Shown here: positions 8,411 to 17,200 of the stretch, piece after piece | Numbering within the stretch: position 1 is the stretch's first letter | Layout of the letters: every line of letters begins with the position of its first letter | Source: Fen-1258 sp964595365 | GTDB taxonomy: Bacteria; Bacteroidota; Ignavibacteria; Ignavibacteriales; Melioribacteraceae | Reading direction: 5' to 3' | DNA: 30,352 nucleotides | Assembly: GCA_964595365.1 (NCBI GenBank) | Contig: CAZQQC010000022.1 | Location: 1-30,352 of the forward strand | Program-made: the position numbers and the translations under genes | The notes under the pieces: model-generated | Told to the model about the DNA's origin: nothing | Database searches by the model: none | Seen by the model: only the letters and a program-made list of their open reading frames with translations

Positions 8411-9409
8411 TTAGAGCAAAGTTTTATAGCTTTGAAGAAGCTTCATATAATTCGCACGTTCGAAAGCAGCGGGTTCCACAATTGATTTTTGGCTCATGCT
8501 GCCTTTCATCATTTCAATCGACTCATATTCATTTTCTTCCATCCACAATTTCATTTCTTCGACTATCTGTTTAATTCTACTTACACCGTTTAATAATAAT
8601 TCTGAACACATCATTGCAACGTCTCCGCCAGCCATAATGATTTTGATTGCATCAAGATGCGAATGTATGCCGCTTGTAGCAGCCATGCTTGCTTTAACAT
8701 TTCCATAAAGAATTGCAATCCACCTTAATGGTAAGCGCATTTCCCAGTTTGTACTCAACATTAAATTCGGAACAACTTCCAATTTCTCAAGATCAAAATC
8801 CGGCTGATAAAACCTGTTGAATAGCACAAGCGCATCGGCACCGGCTACATCAAGTTTTTTAGCCATGTTCGACATAGAAGAAAAGAAAGGGCTTAGCTTA
8901 ACTGCAACCGGAATTTTAACATTACTCTTTACGGCTTTTAACGTATCGATATACATCTTTTCAATTTCTGAACCGGGTATGTTTGGGTTTGTAGGTATGT
9001 AATAAATATTCAATTCCAATGCATTGGCACCGGCTTGCTCAATGTTCTGTGCATATTTAACCCATCCTCCTTTACTGACTCCATTGATACTTCCGATGAT
9101 CGGGATGTCAACGGATTCTTTCAGCCTGGCAATGTGATCAAGGTATTGGTATGGACCGAGATAAAATTGTTCCGGTGCCGGAAAGTAGCTCGATGCTTCT
9201 GCATAACTATCGGTATGATCCGATAAGTAATGATCTAATTCTCCGAATTCATGAACAACCTGTTCTTCAAACAAAGAATATACAACAACAGCAGCAGCGC
9301 CGGCGTCTTCCAACGCTTTAACAGTATCGATATTCTGTGAAAGCGGCGATGCTGACGGAACGATAGGATTCTTCAGATTTAGTCCCATGTACCTGGTCGA
9401 TAGATTCAT
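8411..9409 (-). CDS. Dihydroorotate dehydrogenase-like flavoprotein
   Basis: 332 residues forming an FMN-binding TIM barrel like class 1 dihydroorotate dehydrogenases (MGLNLKNPIVPSASPLSQN at the start; VAVKLSPFFSSM at 168-179). In true class 1 PyrD the loop after 'ELN' is SCPN with the catalytic Cys or Ser. Here it reads ELNIYYIPTNP (132-142), with no Cys or Ser at that place, so it is unlikely to oxidise dihydroorotate. A protein of this kind commonly sits beside nifJ in Bacteroidota, Chlorobi and cyanobacteria. The start ATG is preceded by GGAG with good spacing. It lies downstream of nifJ on the same strand, separated by a 99-bp repeat element. A role in redox around PFOR is inference. Confidence 0.88.
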   Translation of the reverse strand: MNLSTRYMGLNLKNPIVPSASPLSQNIDTVKALEDAGAAAVVVYSLFEEQVVHEFGELDHYLSDHTDSYAEASSYFPAPEQFYLGPYQYLDHIARLKESVDIPIIGSINGVSKGGWVKYAQNIEQAGANALELNIYYIPTNPNIPGSEIEKMYIDTLKAVKSNVKIPVAVKLSPFFSSMSNMAKKLDVAGADALVLFNRFYQPDFDLEKLEVVPNLMLSTNWEMRLPLRWIAILYGNVKASMAATSGIHSHLDAIKIIMAGGDVAMMCSELLLNGVSRIKQIVEEMKLWMEENEYESIEMMKGSMSQKSIVEPAAFERANYMKLLQSYKTLL

Positions 9410-9436
9410 GTTAACTCCGGATTTTGTTCACCAATG

Positions 9437-9535
9437 TTACGCAAGGCTTGTGCTTAACAAACGAATTTTAATCGTTTCGGAAAAAATATTCGTTTTACGT
9501 TTATATTTTTTCATTGTAGATCAAACCTTGCGTAA
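9437..9535. repeat. MITE-like 99-bp element, copy 1
   Basis: The ends are inverted repeats: TTACGCAAGGCTTG at the left and, read on the opposite strand, TTACGCAAGGTTTG at the right (13 of 14 match). A nested inverted repeat, AAACGAAT and ATTCGTTT, lies inside, so the whole can fold into a long hairpin. A second 99-bp copy at 14128-14226 aligns without gaps at about 72 of 99 positions. It fills the gap between nifJ and the DHOD-like gene. No open reading frame of note is present. Confidence 0.75.
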
Positions 9536-9558
9536 TGTGATTTATTCAAAATTATTTT

Positions 9559-12500
9559 TCAATGTTTGGTTTCCAGTTTTTCAACGCCGCCGTTTTTCGA
9601 AAAATCAAATCCCGCCATCTGCTCGTAAATTTTCCACCTCATCAGAACATCTTCCTGTGCAGCAGAAAGCAAATGCTGTGCTTCTGCCGGATGAGATTTT
9701 GTCAACATCTTATAACGTGTTTCTTTGTAGATATAATCTTCCAGTTTGATCTTTGGAGCTTTGGAATCAAGCTTAAGCGGATTCTTTCCTTCTTTCAAAC
9801 TATCGGGATTGTATCTGAATAAAGGCCAGTAACCGCTTTCAACAGCAAGTTTCTGACTCTCCATTCCTTTTGCCATATTGATACCGTGAGCAATACAGTG
9901 GCTGTAAGCAATTATTAACGAAGGACCGTTGTAAGCTTCAGCTTCAAGAAAAGCGCGAATGGTTTGAGCATCGTTGGCACCCATAGCAACTTTAGCAACG
10001 TAAACATTGCCGTAATTCATTGCCATCATTGCTAGATCTTTCTTTGCAGTCGGCTTGCCTGCTGCAGCAAATTTTGCAACGGCGCCCATTCCGGTAGCTT
10101 TCGACATTTGTCCGCCTGTGTTTGAATACACCTCGGTATCAAGAACCAAAATGTTTACGTTCTTACCGGAAGCAATAACGTGATCTAATCCACCGTAACC
10201 AATATCATATGCCCATCCGTCACCACCAATAATCCAAACCGATTTCTTAACCAGATAGTCTGCAACTTCCAATAATTTTTTAGCATCGACAGAATTAATG
10301 CCGGAAAGTTTTTTCTTTAATTCGTTCACACGTTCTCTTTGTTCATAGATTCCTGCTTCATCTTGCTGATCTGCGTGAACTATTGCATCGACAAATTCTT
10401 TGCCGAGTTTATCGGTGAACTTTACTACAAGTTCATTTGCAAACTGAAATTGCTTATCGATTGCCAAACGCATACCGAAACCAAATTCCGCATTGTCTTC
10501 AAAAAGAGAGTTAGACCATGCCGGACCGCGTCCTTCTTTATTTTTTGCCCACGGTGTTGTAGGCAAATTTCCGCCGTAGATTGATGAGCAACCTGTAGCA
10601 TTGGCTACCATTGCTCTATCGCCGAATAATTGCGAAACAAGTTTAACGTAAGGAGTTTCACCACATCCCGAGCATGCACCGGAGTATTCAAACAACGGTT
10701 CAAGCAATTGATTGCTCTTAACAAGACCGGTGTTAACAAGCCGTCTGTCTATTTCCGGTAAGTTCAAAAAGTAATCATAATTAATTCTTTCTTGTTCTCG
10801 GATCGGAATTTGCGGAACCATGTTGAGAGCTTTCAAACGCGTTTCTTTTTTGTTTTTCGCCGGGCAAACTTCGTAGCACAATTCGCATCCCGTACAATCT
10901 TCAACAGCAACTTGAATTGTATAGGAATATCCTTCCGGGAATTCTTTTCCTTTTGCATTCATCCATTTAAATGTTGCTGGAGCGTCTTTCAAGAATTGTT
11001 TGTCGTAAACCTTAATTCTGATTGCAGCGTGCGGACAAACCAGCGCGCATTTTCCGCATTGAATACACCATTCTGAATCCCACTGCGGAACTTCGAGCGC
11101 AATGTTACGCTTCTCCCACCGCGTTGTAGCGGAAGGAAATGTTCCATCAACCGGCATCTCGCTAACTTTAACCCGATCACCTTTACCTTCAATAATTTTT
11201 GCAAGTACACTGCGTACATAATCCGGTGCATCGTGAGAAACTACCGGGGGAATTTCGATTGAGCTCGTTACTTTTGCCGGAACATCAATTTTAAATAAAT
11301 TGTCAAGAGTTTGATCAACCGCTTCGAAATTCTTTTTTACAATCTCTTCCCCTTTAGCGCCGTACGTTTTCTTGATCGATTTTTTGATCTGTTCAATCGC
11401 TTCATCTTTCGGAAGTATTCCAGAGATTGCAAAGAAGCACGTTTGCATTATTGTATTTACTCTGCTTCCCATTCCGGTTTTGTTTGCTACCGCGTAACCG
11501 TCAATAACATAAAAATTCAATTTCTTATCGATGATTTGCCGTTGCACTTTGTTCGGCAGTTTGTCCCACGTTTCTTCAGTTGCATATGGACTGTTAAGCA
11601 AAAAAGTTCCGCCATAGTCGATGTTGCCGAGTACGTCAAATTTTTCAAGCAGTCCGAATGTGTGACAACCGACGAACTTTGCAGATTGTATTAAATACGA
11701 CGAATGAATTGGCTTTCTTCCAAATCTTAAATGAGAAACAGTAGTTGTACCGGATTTTTTCGAGTCGTAAACAAAATAGCCTTGTGCATAATTGTCTGTT
11801 TCTTCACCTATGATTTTAATCGAGTTCTTATTAGCGCCTACCGTTCCGTCTGCACCGAGTCCGTAGAAAAGACATCGTACAACTTCATCGCCTTCGGTAA
11901 CAAAATTTTCATCTACTTCCAGATTGGTGAATGTTACATCATCAATTATTCCCACCGTAAAATGATTTTTCGGTTCTTCTAATTTCAAATTATCGAATAC
12001 AGCTTTTACCATTGCTGGCGTAAATTCTTTTGAAGACAGGCCGTAACGTCCTCCGACAATCTTTGGCATTTTAGCCAAAGGAGGTTTGCTGGAATTCATT
12101 GCTTCTGAAACAGCAGAAACAATATCTAAGTACAACGGTTCGCCAAGCGATCCCGGTTCTTTGGTTCTATCTAAAACTGCAATCTTCTCTACAGTTTGCG
12201 GCAGTGCTGCTAATAAATGTTTTGCTGAAAACGGTCTGTATAATCTTACTTTCAATACGCCAATTTTTTCTTCATTTCTCGAAGCGAGATAATCAACAGT
12301 TTCTTGAGCGGCTTCTGCACCGGAACCCATCATTACAATAATTCGTTTTGCATCCGGTGCACCGTAGTAATCGAACAACTTATACTGCCTTCCGGTGATC
12401 TTCGCAAATTCATCCATAGCACTTTGCACAATCTCGGGGCATGCATTATAAAATTTATTTACTGTCTCTCTGCCCTGGAAATATACATCGGGATTCTGTG

Positions 12501-13155
12501 CAGTACCGCGAATTACAGGATGTTCGGGATTAAGAGCACGTTTCTTAAATTCGTTTACTTTATCATTATCAATCATCGCTCTGATGTCGTCGTCGCTCAA
12601 CTCTTCAATCTTCATTACTTCTGCCGAGGTTCTGAACCCGTCAAAAAAATGAATGAATGGAATTCGCGATTCCAAACTTGCTCTATGAGCAATCAAAGCC
12701 GTGTCTGTTGCTTCCTGAACCGAATTAGAACAAATCAAACCGAAGCCGGTTTGACGTGTAGACATAACATCTGAATGATCACCGAAAATTGATAATGCCG
12801 ACGCAGCAATCGAACGTGCACTAACATGAAAAACTGTCGGCGTAAGTTCACCGGCAATTTTGTACATATTGGGAATCATTAACAGCAAACCTTGCGATGC
12901 AGTAAAAGTGGTTGTTAAAGCCCCGCTCTGTAAAGCACCGTGAACAGCTCCCGAAGCTCCGCCTTCACTTTGCAGTTCCGAAACAGTTGGGACGGTTCCC
13001 CAAATATTTTTTATCTGTCGCGCAGACCATGCATCCGACAATTCACCCATAGTTGAAGACGGCGTAATCGGATAAATCGCGATAACCTCGCTCACTCTAT
13101 AAGCCACATGCGCAGCTGCCTCATTTCCGTCTATTGTAATTTTTCTTCGTTCCAT
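9559..13155 (-). CDS. nifJ: Pyruvate:ferredoxin (flavodoxin) oxidoreductase
   Basis: 1198 residues, the full-length single-chain form. It converts pyruvate and CoA to acetyl-CoA and CO2, passing electrons to ferredoxin or flavodoxin; it can also run in reverse for carbon fixation. The order of domains is: N-terminal pyrimidine-binding domain (YPITPSSTMGE near 28-38), transketolase C-like domain, the gamma domain, then two 4Fe-4S motifs (C697, C700, C703, C707 and C754, C757, C760, C764), and the C-terminal thiamine-diphosphate domain (GGDGWAYDIGYGG near 975, then a NTGGQ motif). ACSGCGE (C828, C831) gives ligands of the third cluster. The ATG is preceded by GAGGAT. TACTTTTG at 13207-13214 is a candidate promoter. 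The enzyme is oxygen-sensitive, which suggests anaerobic or facultative life. Confidence 0.97.
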   Translation of the reverse strand: MERRKITIDGNEAAAHVAYRVSEVIAIYPITPSSTMGELSDAWSARQIKNIWGTVPTVSELQSEGGASGAVHGALQSGALTTTFTASQGLLLMIPNMYKIAGELTPTVFHVSARSIAASALSIFGDHSDVMSTRQTGFGLICSNSVQEATDTALIAHRASLESRIPFIHFFDGFRTSAEVMKIEELSDDDIRAMIDNDKVNEFKKRALNPEHPVIRGTAQNPDVYFQGRETVNKFYNACPEIVQSAMDEFAKITGRQYKLFDYYGAPDAKRIIVMMGSGAEAAQETVDYLASRNEEKIGVLKVRLYRPFSAKHLLAALPQTVEKIAVLDRTKEPGSLGEPLYLDIVSAVSEAMNSSKPPLAKMPKIVGGRYGLSSKEFTPAMVKAVFDNLKLEEPKNHFTVGIIDDVTFTNLEVDENFVTEGDEVVRCLFYGLGADGTVGANKNSIKIIGEETDNYAQGYFVYDSKKSGTTTVSHLRFGRKPIHSSYLIQSAKFVGCHTFGLLEKFDVLGNIDYGGTFLLNSPYATEETWDKLPNKVQRQIIDKKLNFYVIDGYAVANKTGMGSRVNTIMQTCFFAISGILPKDEAIEQIKKSIKKTYGAKGEEIVKKNFEAVDQTLDNLFKIDVPAKVTSSIEIPPVVSHDAPDYVRSVLAKIIEGKGDRVKVSEMPVDGTFPSATTRWEKRNIALEVPQWDSEWCIQCGKCALVCPHAAIRIKVYDKQFLKDAPATFKWMNAKGKEFPEGYSYTIQVAVEDCTGCELCYEVCPAKNKKETRLKALNMVPQIPIREQERINYDYFLNLPEIDRRLVNTGLVKSNQLLEPLFEYSGACSGCGETPYVKLVSQLFGDRAMVANATGCSSIYGGNLPTTPWAKNKEGRGPAWSNSLFEDNAEFGFGMRLAIDKQFQFANELVVKFTDKLGKEFVDAIVHADQQDEAGIYEQRERVNELKKKLSGINSVDAKKLLEVADYLVKKSVWIIGGDGWAYDIGYGGLDHVIASGKNVNILVLDTEVYSNTGGQMSKATGMGAVAKFAAAGKPTAKKDLAMMAMNYGNVYVAKVAMGANDAQTIRAFLEAEAYNGPSLIIAYSHCIAHGINMAKGMESQKLAVESGYWPLFRYNPDSLKEGKNPLKLDSKAPKIKLEDYIYKETRYKMLTKSHPAEAQHLLSAAQEDVLMRWKIYEQMAGFDFSKNGGVEKLETKH

Positions 13156-13206
13156 TTGATCCTCTATAGTAATTAGAACCTGTTGTGCGTTAATTTGACA
13201 TTACGA

Positions 13207-13214
13207 CAAAAGTA
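13207..13214 (-). promoter_or_regulatory. Candidate -7 element of nifJ
   Basis: TACTTTTG on the minus strand fits TAnnTTTG and lies about 52 bp before the nifJ ATG. No matching -33 box is evident. Confidence 0.35.
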
Positions 13215-13282
13215 ATTTTTAATAGATAAATAAAGCACAGATTGAGCAGATATTTTTTTGATTCTCACCGGTACATTTTTGA

Positions 13283-13393
13283 CTAATTACTTTTATCTTC
13301 ATTGAATTTTTTTTCTAATTCATACAACGTTTTTTTAAAATTGAATTGTCCAATCTTTTCAAATTTCTTGCCACCGATCAGAGTTAATTTCAC
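13283..13393 (-). CDS. Possible 36-residue ORF or gene remnant upstream of nifJ
   Basis: A GTG-started frame of 36 codons ends 127 bp before nifJ on the same strand. The reading has a protein-like mix (KLTLIGGKKFEKIG near the start, then a charged, helix-like YELEKKFNE end), and the same frame is open for about 20 codons further upstream without a usual start. No Shine-Dalgarno sequence was seen and I do not recognise a family. It may be the tail of a decayed gene. The rest of 13156-13590 holds the nifJ promoter and the 7-codon ORF, and nothing else I can name. Confidence 0.25.
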   Translation of the reverse strand: MKLTLIGGKKFEKIGQFNFKKTLYELEKKFNEDKSN

Positions 13394-13529
13394 AAATGAC
13401 AACAGCTTTTTGTGGTAAAAAGAAGCATTTATTAGAAGGATCTGTTTCTCAACTCTTTTTCAGTCTTAATTCTAAGAAAAACAATAAAATTCGGTTTCAA
13501 TTATAAAAATAAGTGAGGAGAAAATAAAG

Positions 13530-13553
13530 ATGGATTTATCGGAAATTATTTAA
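13530..13553 (+). other. 7-codon ORF with a strong ribosome-binding site
   Basis: GTGAGGAG (13513-13520) is the clearest Shine-Dalgarno sequence of this stretch, and it serves an ATG at 13530 that encodes only MDLSEII before TAA. The NTPase ATG at 13591 lies 37 bp further on and has no such site. It could be a leader peptide, the start of a gene lost by deletion, or chance. Confidence 0.3.
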
Positions 13554-13590
13554 GTTTAGCGTGTTGAAGTTTCGAATAAAAATTAAGTAT

Positions 13591-14055
13591 ATGGAAAAAA
13601 TTTTCATTTATAGTGGTGAAATAAAAACCGGCAAGACAACGCGACTAATGCAGTGGGCGTTAGCACAAAAAAATATCGATGGGATTTTCCAGCCTGTGGT
13701 AGAAGGTAAAAGATTCATTTACCATATTGGCACAAAGACTTTAAGACAACTCGAAGTTGCTGGGTCGACCGATACTGTTAAAATTGGTAAGTATAATTTC
13801 AGCGGGGATGTTTTGCTCTGGGCGCGGAATGTTCTTTCGGCGTGTTTTTACAAAAGATTAGATTGGCTTATAATTGATGAAATTGGTCCGCTCGAATTGA
13901 ACGGTAAAGGACTTGAACCGGTCGCTTCACAAATAATTGAAGATCGGCATAGCTTTGCAGGCAACATTTTATGCGTTGTACGCAGTACTATGTTCGAAAT
14001 GTTTGTCCGGCATTATCGACTCGAGAACTCATACGAGGTCTTCACTTTGGAATAA
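13591..14055 (+). CDS. Small P-loop NTPase (THEP1/NTPase_1-like)
   Basis: 154 residues from ATG at 13591; a GTG at 13561 would add ten residues that do not resemble the family. The Walker A is GEIKTGKTT (9-17), directly after a first strand as in THEP1-type nucleoside triphosphatases. The Walker B is WLIIDEIGPLEL (92-103), and the DEIGPLEL form is characteristic of that family. These enzymes hydrolyse NTPs in vitro and their cellular role is unsettled. The chain is slightly shorter than usual (about 170-190). The gene stands alone between nifJ and the glycan cluster, divergent from nifJ. Confidence 0.75.
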   Translation: MEKIFIYSGEIKTGKTTRLMQWALAQKNIDGIFQPVVEGKRFIYHIGTKTLRQLEVAGSTDTVKIGKYNFSGDVLLWARNVLSACFYKRLDWLIIDEIGPLELNGKGLEPVASQIIEDRHSFAGNILCVVRSTMFEMFVRHYRLENSYEVFTLE

Positions 14056-14127
14056 AAAAAAGTACGAGACAATTTACAATATTCTCATAATTATGTTTTC
14101 TATGAACTGTCGTTTAATTAACTGATG

Positions 14128-14226
14128 CTGAGCAAGATTTGGGCACGACAAACGAATTTTTGTTGTTTGGAAGAAATTACTTGTTTTACAATTTTTATTT
14201 TTCACGGTCGATCAATCCTTGCGTAA
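14128..14226. repeat. MITE-like 99-bp element, copy 2
   Basis: Same length as copy 1 and alignable to it without gaps; ACAAACGAAT near the left and CTTGCGTAA at the right are identical. The right terminus is intact (TTACGCAAGGATTG on the other strand), while the left terminus has decayed to CTGAGCAAGATTTG. It lies between the convergent NTPase and C25 peptidase genes, 52 bp beyond the peptidase stop codon. Confidence 0.7.
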
Positions 14227-14278
14227 GGCGGATTAATTAATATGAGCCTTAAATGCTGTAATGATGAATTCAAGATTT

Positions 14279-17200
14279 CTATCTGATTATTGTCAATTTC
14301 TGTGTTGCTTGAATTGTCTCGATCCCCTTTTTCATAATTATTTTGTACAAATACACACCGTTTGCAACCAGATCACCGTCTTTATCTCTTCCGTCCCACT
14401 CAATTCTGTTAAAATCATAATTAAGATTCGCTGACAGCACAACCAATTCCTTAATCATTCTTCCATTAACAGTGAAGATTCTTATTTTAAGTTCATCCGG
14501 AATTTGCGTCAGCTTGAAAGTAAAAAACGTTAAACTTGAAAACGGATTGGGGTAGTTATAAACATACAGCAGCTGTGTCTGATTCGATACGATAAATTTT
14601 CTTACAACGCCTGCAGAATCGATTTCCTGCCCGGTAGCATTCGTACCCAAAACTTTCAACATATAAGTCCCGTCACCCAACTTTGGTTTGTAATTAACAA
14701 TAAACTTTGGATTATTATTTGAAAAGGAATAACTAATATCCTTACCGTTTAGAGAAAGTCTTTTGCTGTTAAGATACAATTGAATGTGGCTCGTGTCAGT
14801 AATCGGAATCTGTGATAGGTCATTCAATTCAATTTTAATGTTTGGATCCGGCGAAATATAATCACCGTTAATAATATCGTTACCGTCAAACGTAAGCTGG
14901 ATTGAAGCTGGAGCTTTATTCGCGTTCACAAAAAAATGCACCGAATACAAATTATTGTCTTTGTATAGTTCAAGAATTTTATTGTCCGGGTCAATTGTTA
15001 TATAGAAATTTTTATCTCCGGCGGAAGAAGCTGTGTTATAACTTACTTGAAAAAATTTTCTCTTTTCGGCACCGAGCGAATCTATCATTTGTTCAAATAT
15101 CTTCTCCCGCGAATTATCCGTGTTTACAACCTCGACCCGTACTTTGAAACTGTCAGCCCTTGATTCACCCGCATTATAAACATAGAATGAAAGAGTCGCT
15201 TGTTCTCCCTGTGTTACGGTGTTCCGGTTTAACCAAACTGTTTGATAGTTTGTGCCGAGTTCAGGTACACCCACGTAATCAACAGAAAAACTTGAAAGCG
15301 CCGGCGACCTGCCATCTTTGGACAAATGGAGATCGTTCACAAATTTTAATCCCGAATATTTTTTAGAGGATATATTGCTTAGCGGAATGCTTCCATTGTT
15401 AGACTTTAACAAAAGAGTATCAATTCCACCATCTTGTTTTAATCCCAATGCAAAGAAATTAATTTTCGAATCGCCAGGAAGCATTGCATCAACTTTTGCT
15501 TCTTTCCAGCGCGCAACCGGGCCGGTAACTTCGGTCGTCATTTTTCCATATTCATTTTTCCAGACAAATAATTTTTCTGCGGTTAAAATGTTTTGATATG
15601 AAGAGGGTTCTAATTTCTCGATCACATTGCCAGGTTTCGCTCCTTTCTTAGCAATCAATAACCAGGGATTTCTGAAGCCGATATTATCGACTAGCGTACT
15701 TCCTAAAGACTTGATAGCTTCGCGCAATTCCAAAGTTAAATTTGAACTTGCATCATCAATTGCGCACATGGCAACAATTTTTCCATGCGGAATTGAATTT
15801 ATCAAAGCGGCTAATTCGTGAGACCTCTGCGGATTGTCTCCGTACCAGAAAGTATCGGTGGTATCGATTTTCATTCCTATCGAATCAAAAACTGCAATGC
15901 CCATTCCCCAGCTAAAAGTATTTGGCAGAATATTTACTTTATTCAATTTAACCGACCCGTATTTCATAAAATTTCCGCCGGCTGATTCAACACTAATCAA
16001 AGAAGTATCGGTCGAAATAGAAATCGATGAACCCGTCATCGTCAAACGATCAAGACTTAATGAACTCATGCTCAGACTGTCGTTGTAAGCAAGTTTTATT
16101 GGTTTATTATCCATAGTAAATGAAACAAACTGTTCCCACCCGGTTTCATTCTCGCCTAATTTTGATCTCAGCCAATATCTTTTGCTATTAATTAAACCCG
16201 ATAAATTAAGCCTGGTGTAAAAAGTATCAATTGGAATTACATATTTGATTGGTTTAGTAAAATTATGCGATTCATCAACCTCAGCTACAAAGTTTAATTT
16301 GGAATTAGAACTTTTCTGAGGGTTCAAAAATATTAATTGAGAAAGTCGTGCTGCTGACCTGCTGTAAATATATGGACGGGTCTTTGTCGATACAATATCA
16401 AAAGTAAATGTAGCGGTGTTATCATCTTCATAAATTTCATCGACAGCATTTGTAACATCGAGTTTAACCAACAAATGATGTTGACCGGGTTTGTTCAACA
16501 CCGGCAAAACTTTTTGAATTCTTAACTCATTTTGTGGCGGTAAAACATTCATCGTATCTGCATAACTAACAACTGCCGGGTAAGTATCTTCCAAAAGAAT
16601 CTTTATTGGCTTGAGACTTTGTGTTCCGAAATTACGAACTGTTATAACTACCTTAACAGAATCAATTTGATCATTCAGATTAGAAGAGAGCATTTCAATA
16701 TCATTGGTTGAAATAACAAAATTAGGCTTCGCGGGCACGGCTAAGTTTACAATTGGATCTCCAATGAGCGTATTAGTGAAAGCAAATATCCTGTAAGCTC
16801 CACCGGAACCGAGATAATCAAAAATTTTTTGTTTAGCAAAACTATGCGAGCGGGCAATATTATAAATGCTGTCTGAAAATATGGATTCATAGAAATATTT
16901 CGGCGCGGTAAGAGCAGTTGAAGTATACCCCAAAGATGAATTACCGATATACGCAATCGCCTGTGAGTTTAATACAAACAGATTTGAAAACGCATCAACA
17001 TCCGGTTCTGCAAATTTGGCAGTCGAACAACCAAAGTCGGTTATCAATGGAAACCGGTTATAATCATTTTCTAAATCATAGGTTTGAGTGATACTATTAT
17101 CCCAAACCCGCGTTCCGCTATGTCCAAGATAAGAAATAAAAAGTGCACCACTTCTAATGATGTTTTGCACAAACTTTGTATCGTACGGACCAAAATCCGA

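Noticed and set aside
8411..9409. Calling this gene pyrD
   Set aside because: The catalytic Cys/Ser loop of dihydroorotate dehydrogenase is missing and the context is nifJ, not pyrimidine genes.
9387..9749. 120-codon plus-strand frame across the nifJ/DHOD-like gap
   Set aside because: It covers the MITE-like element and the antisense of nifJ; the protein has low-complexity, non-coding character.
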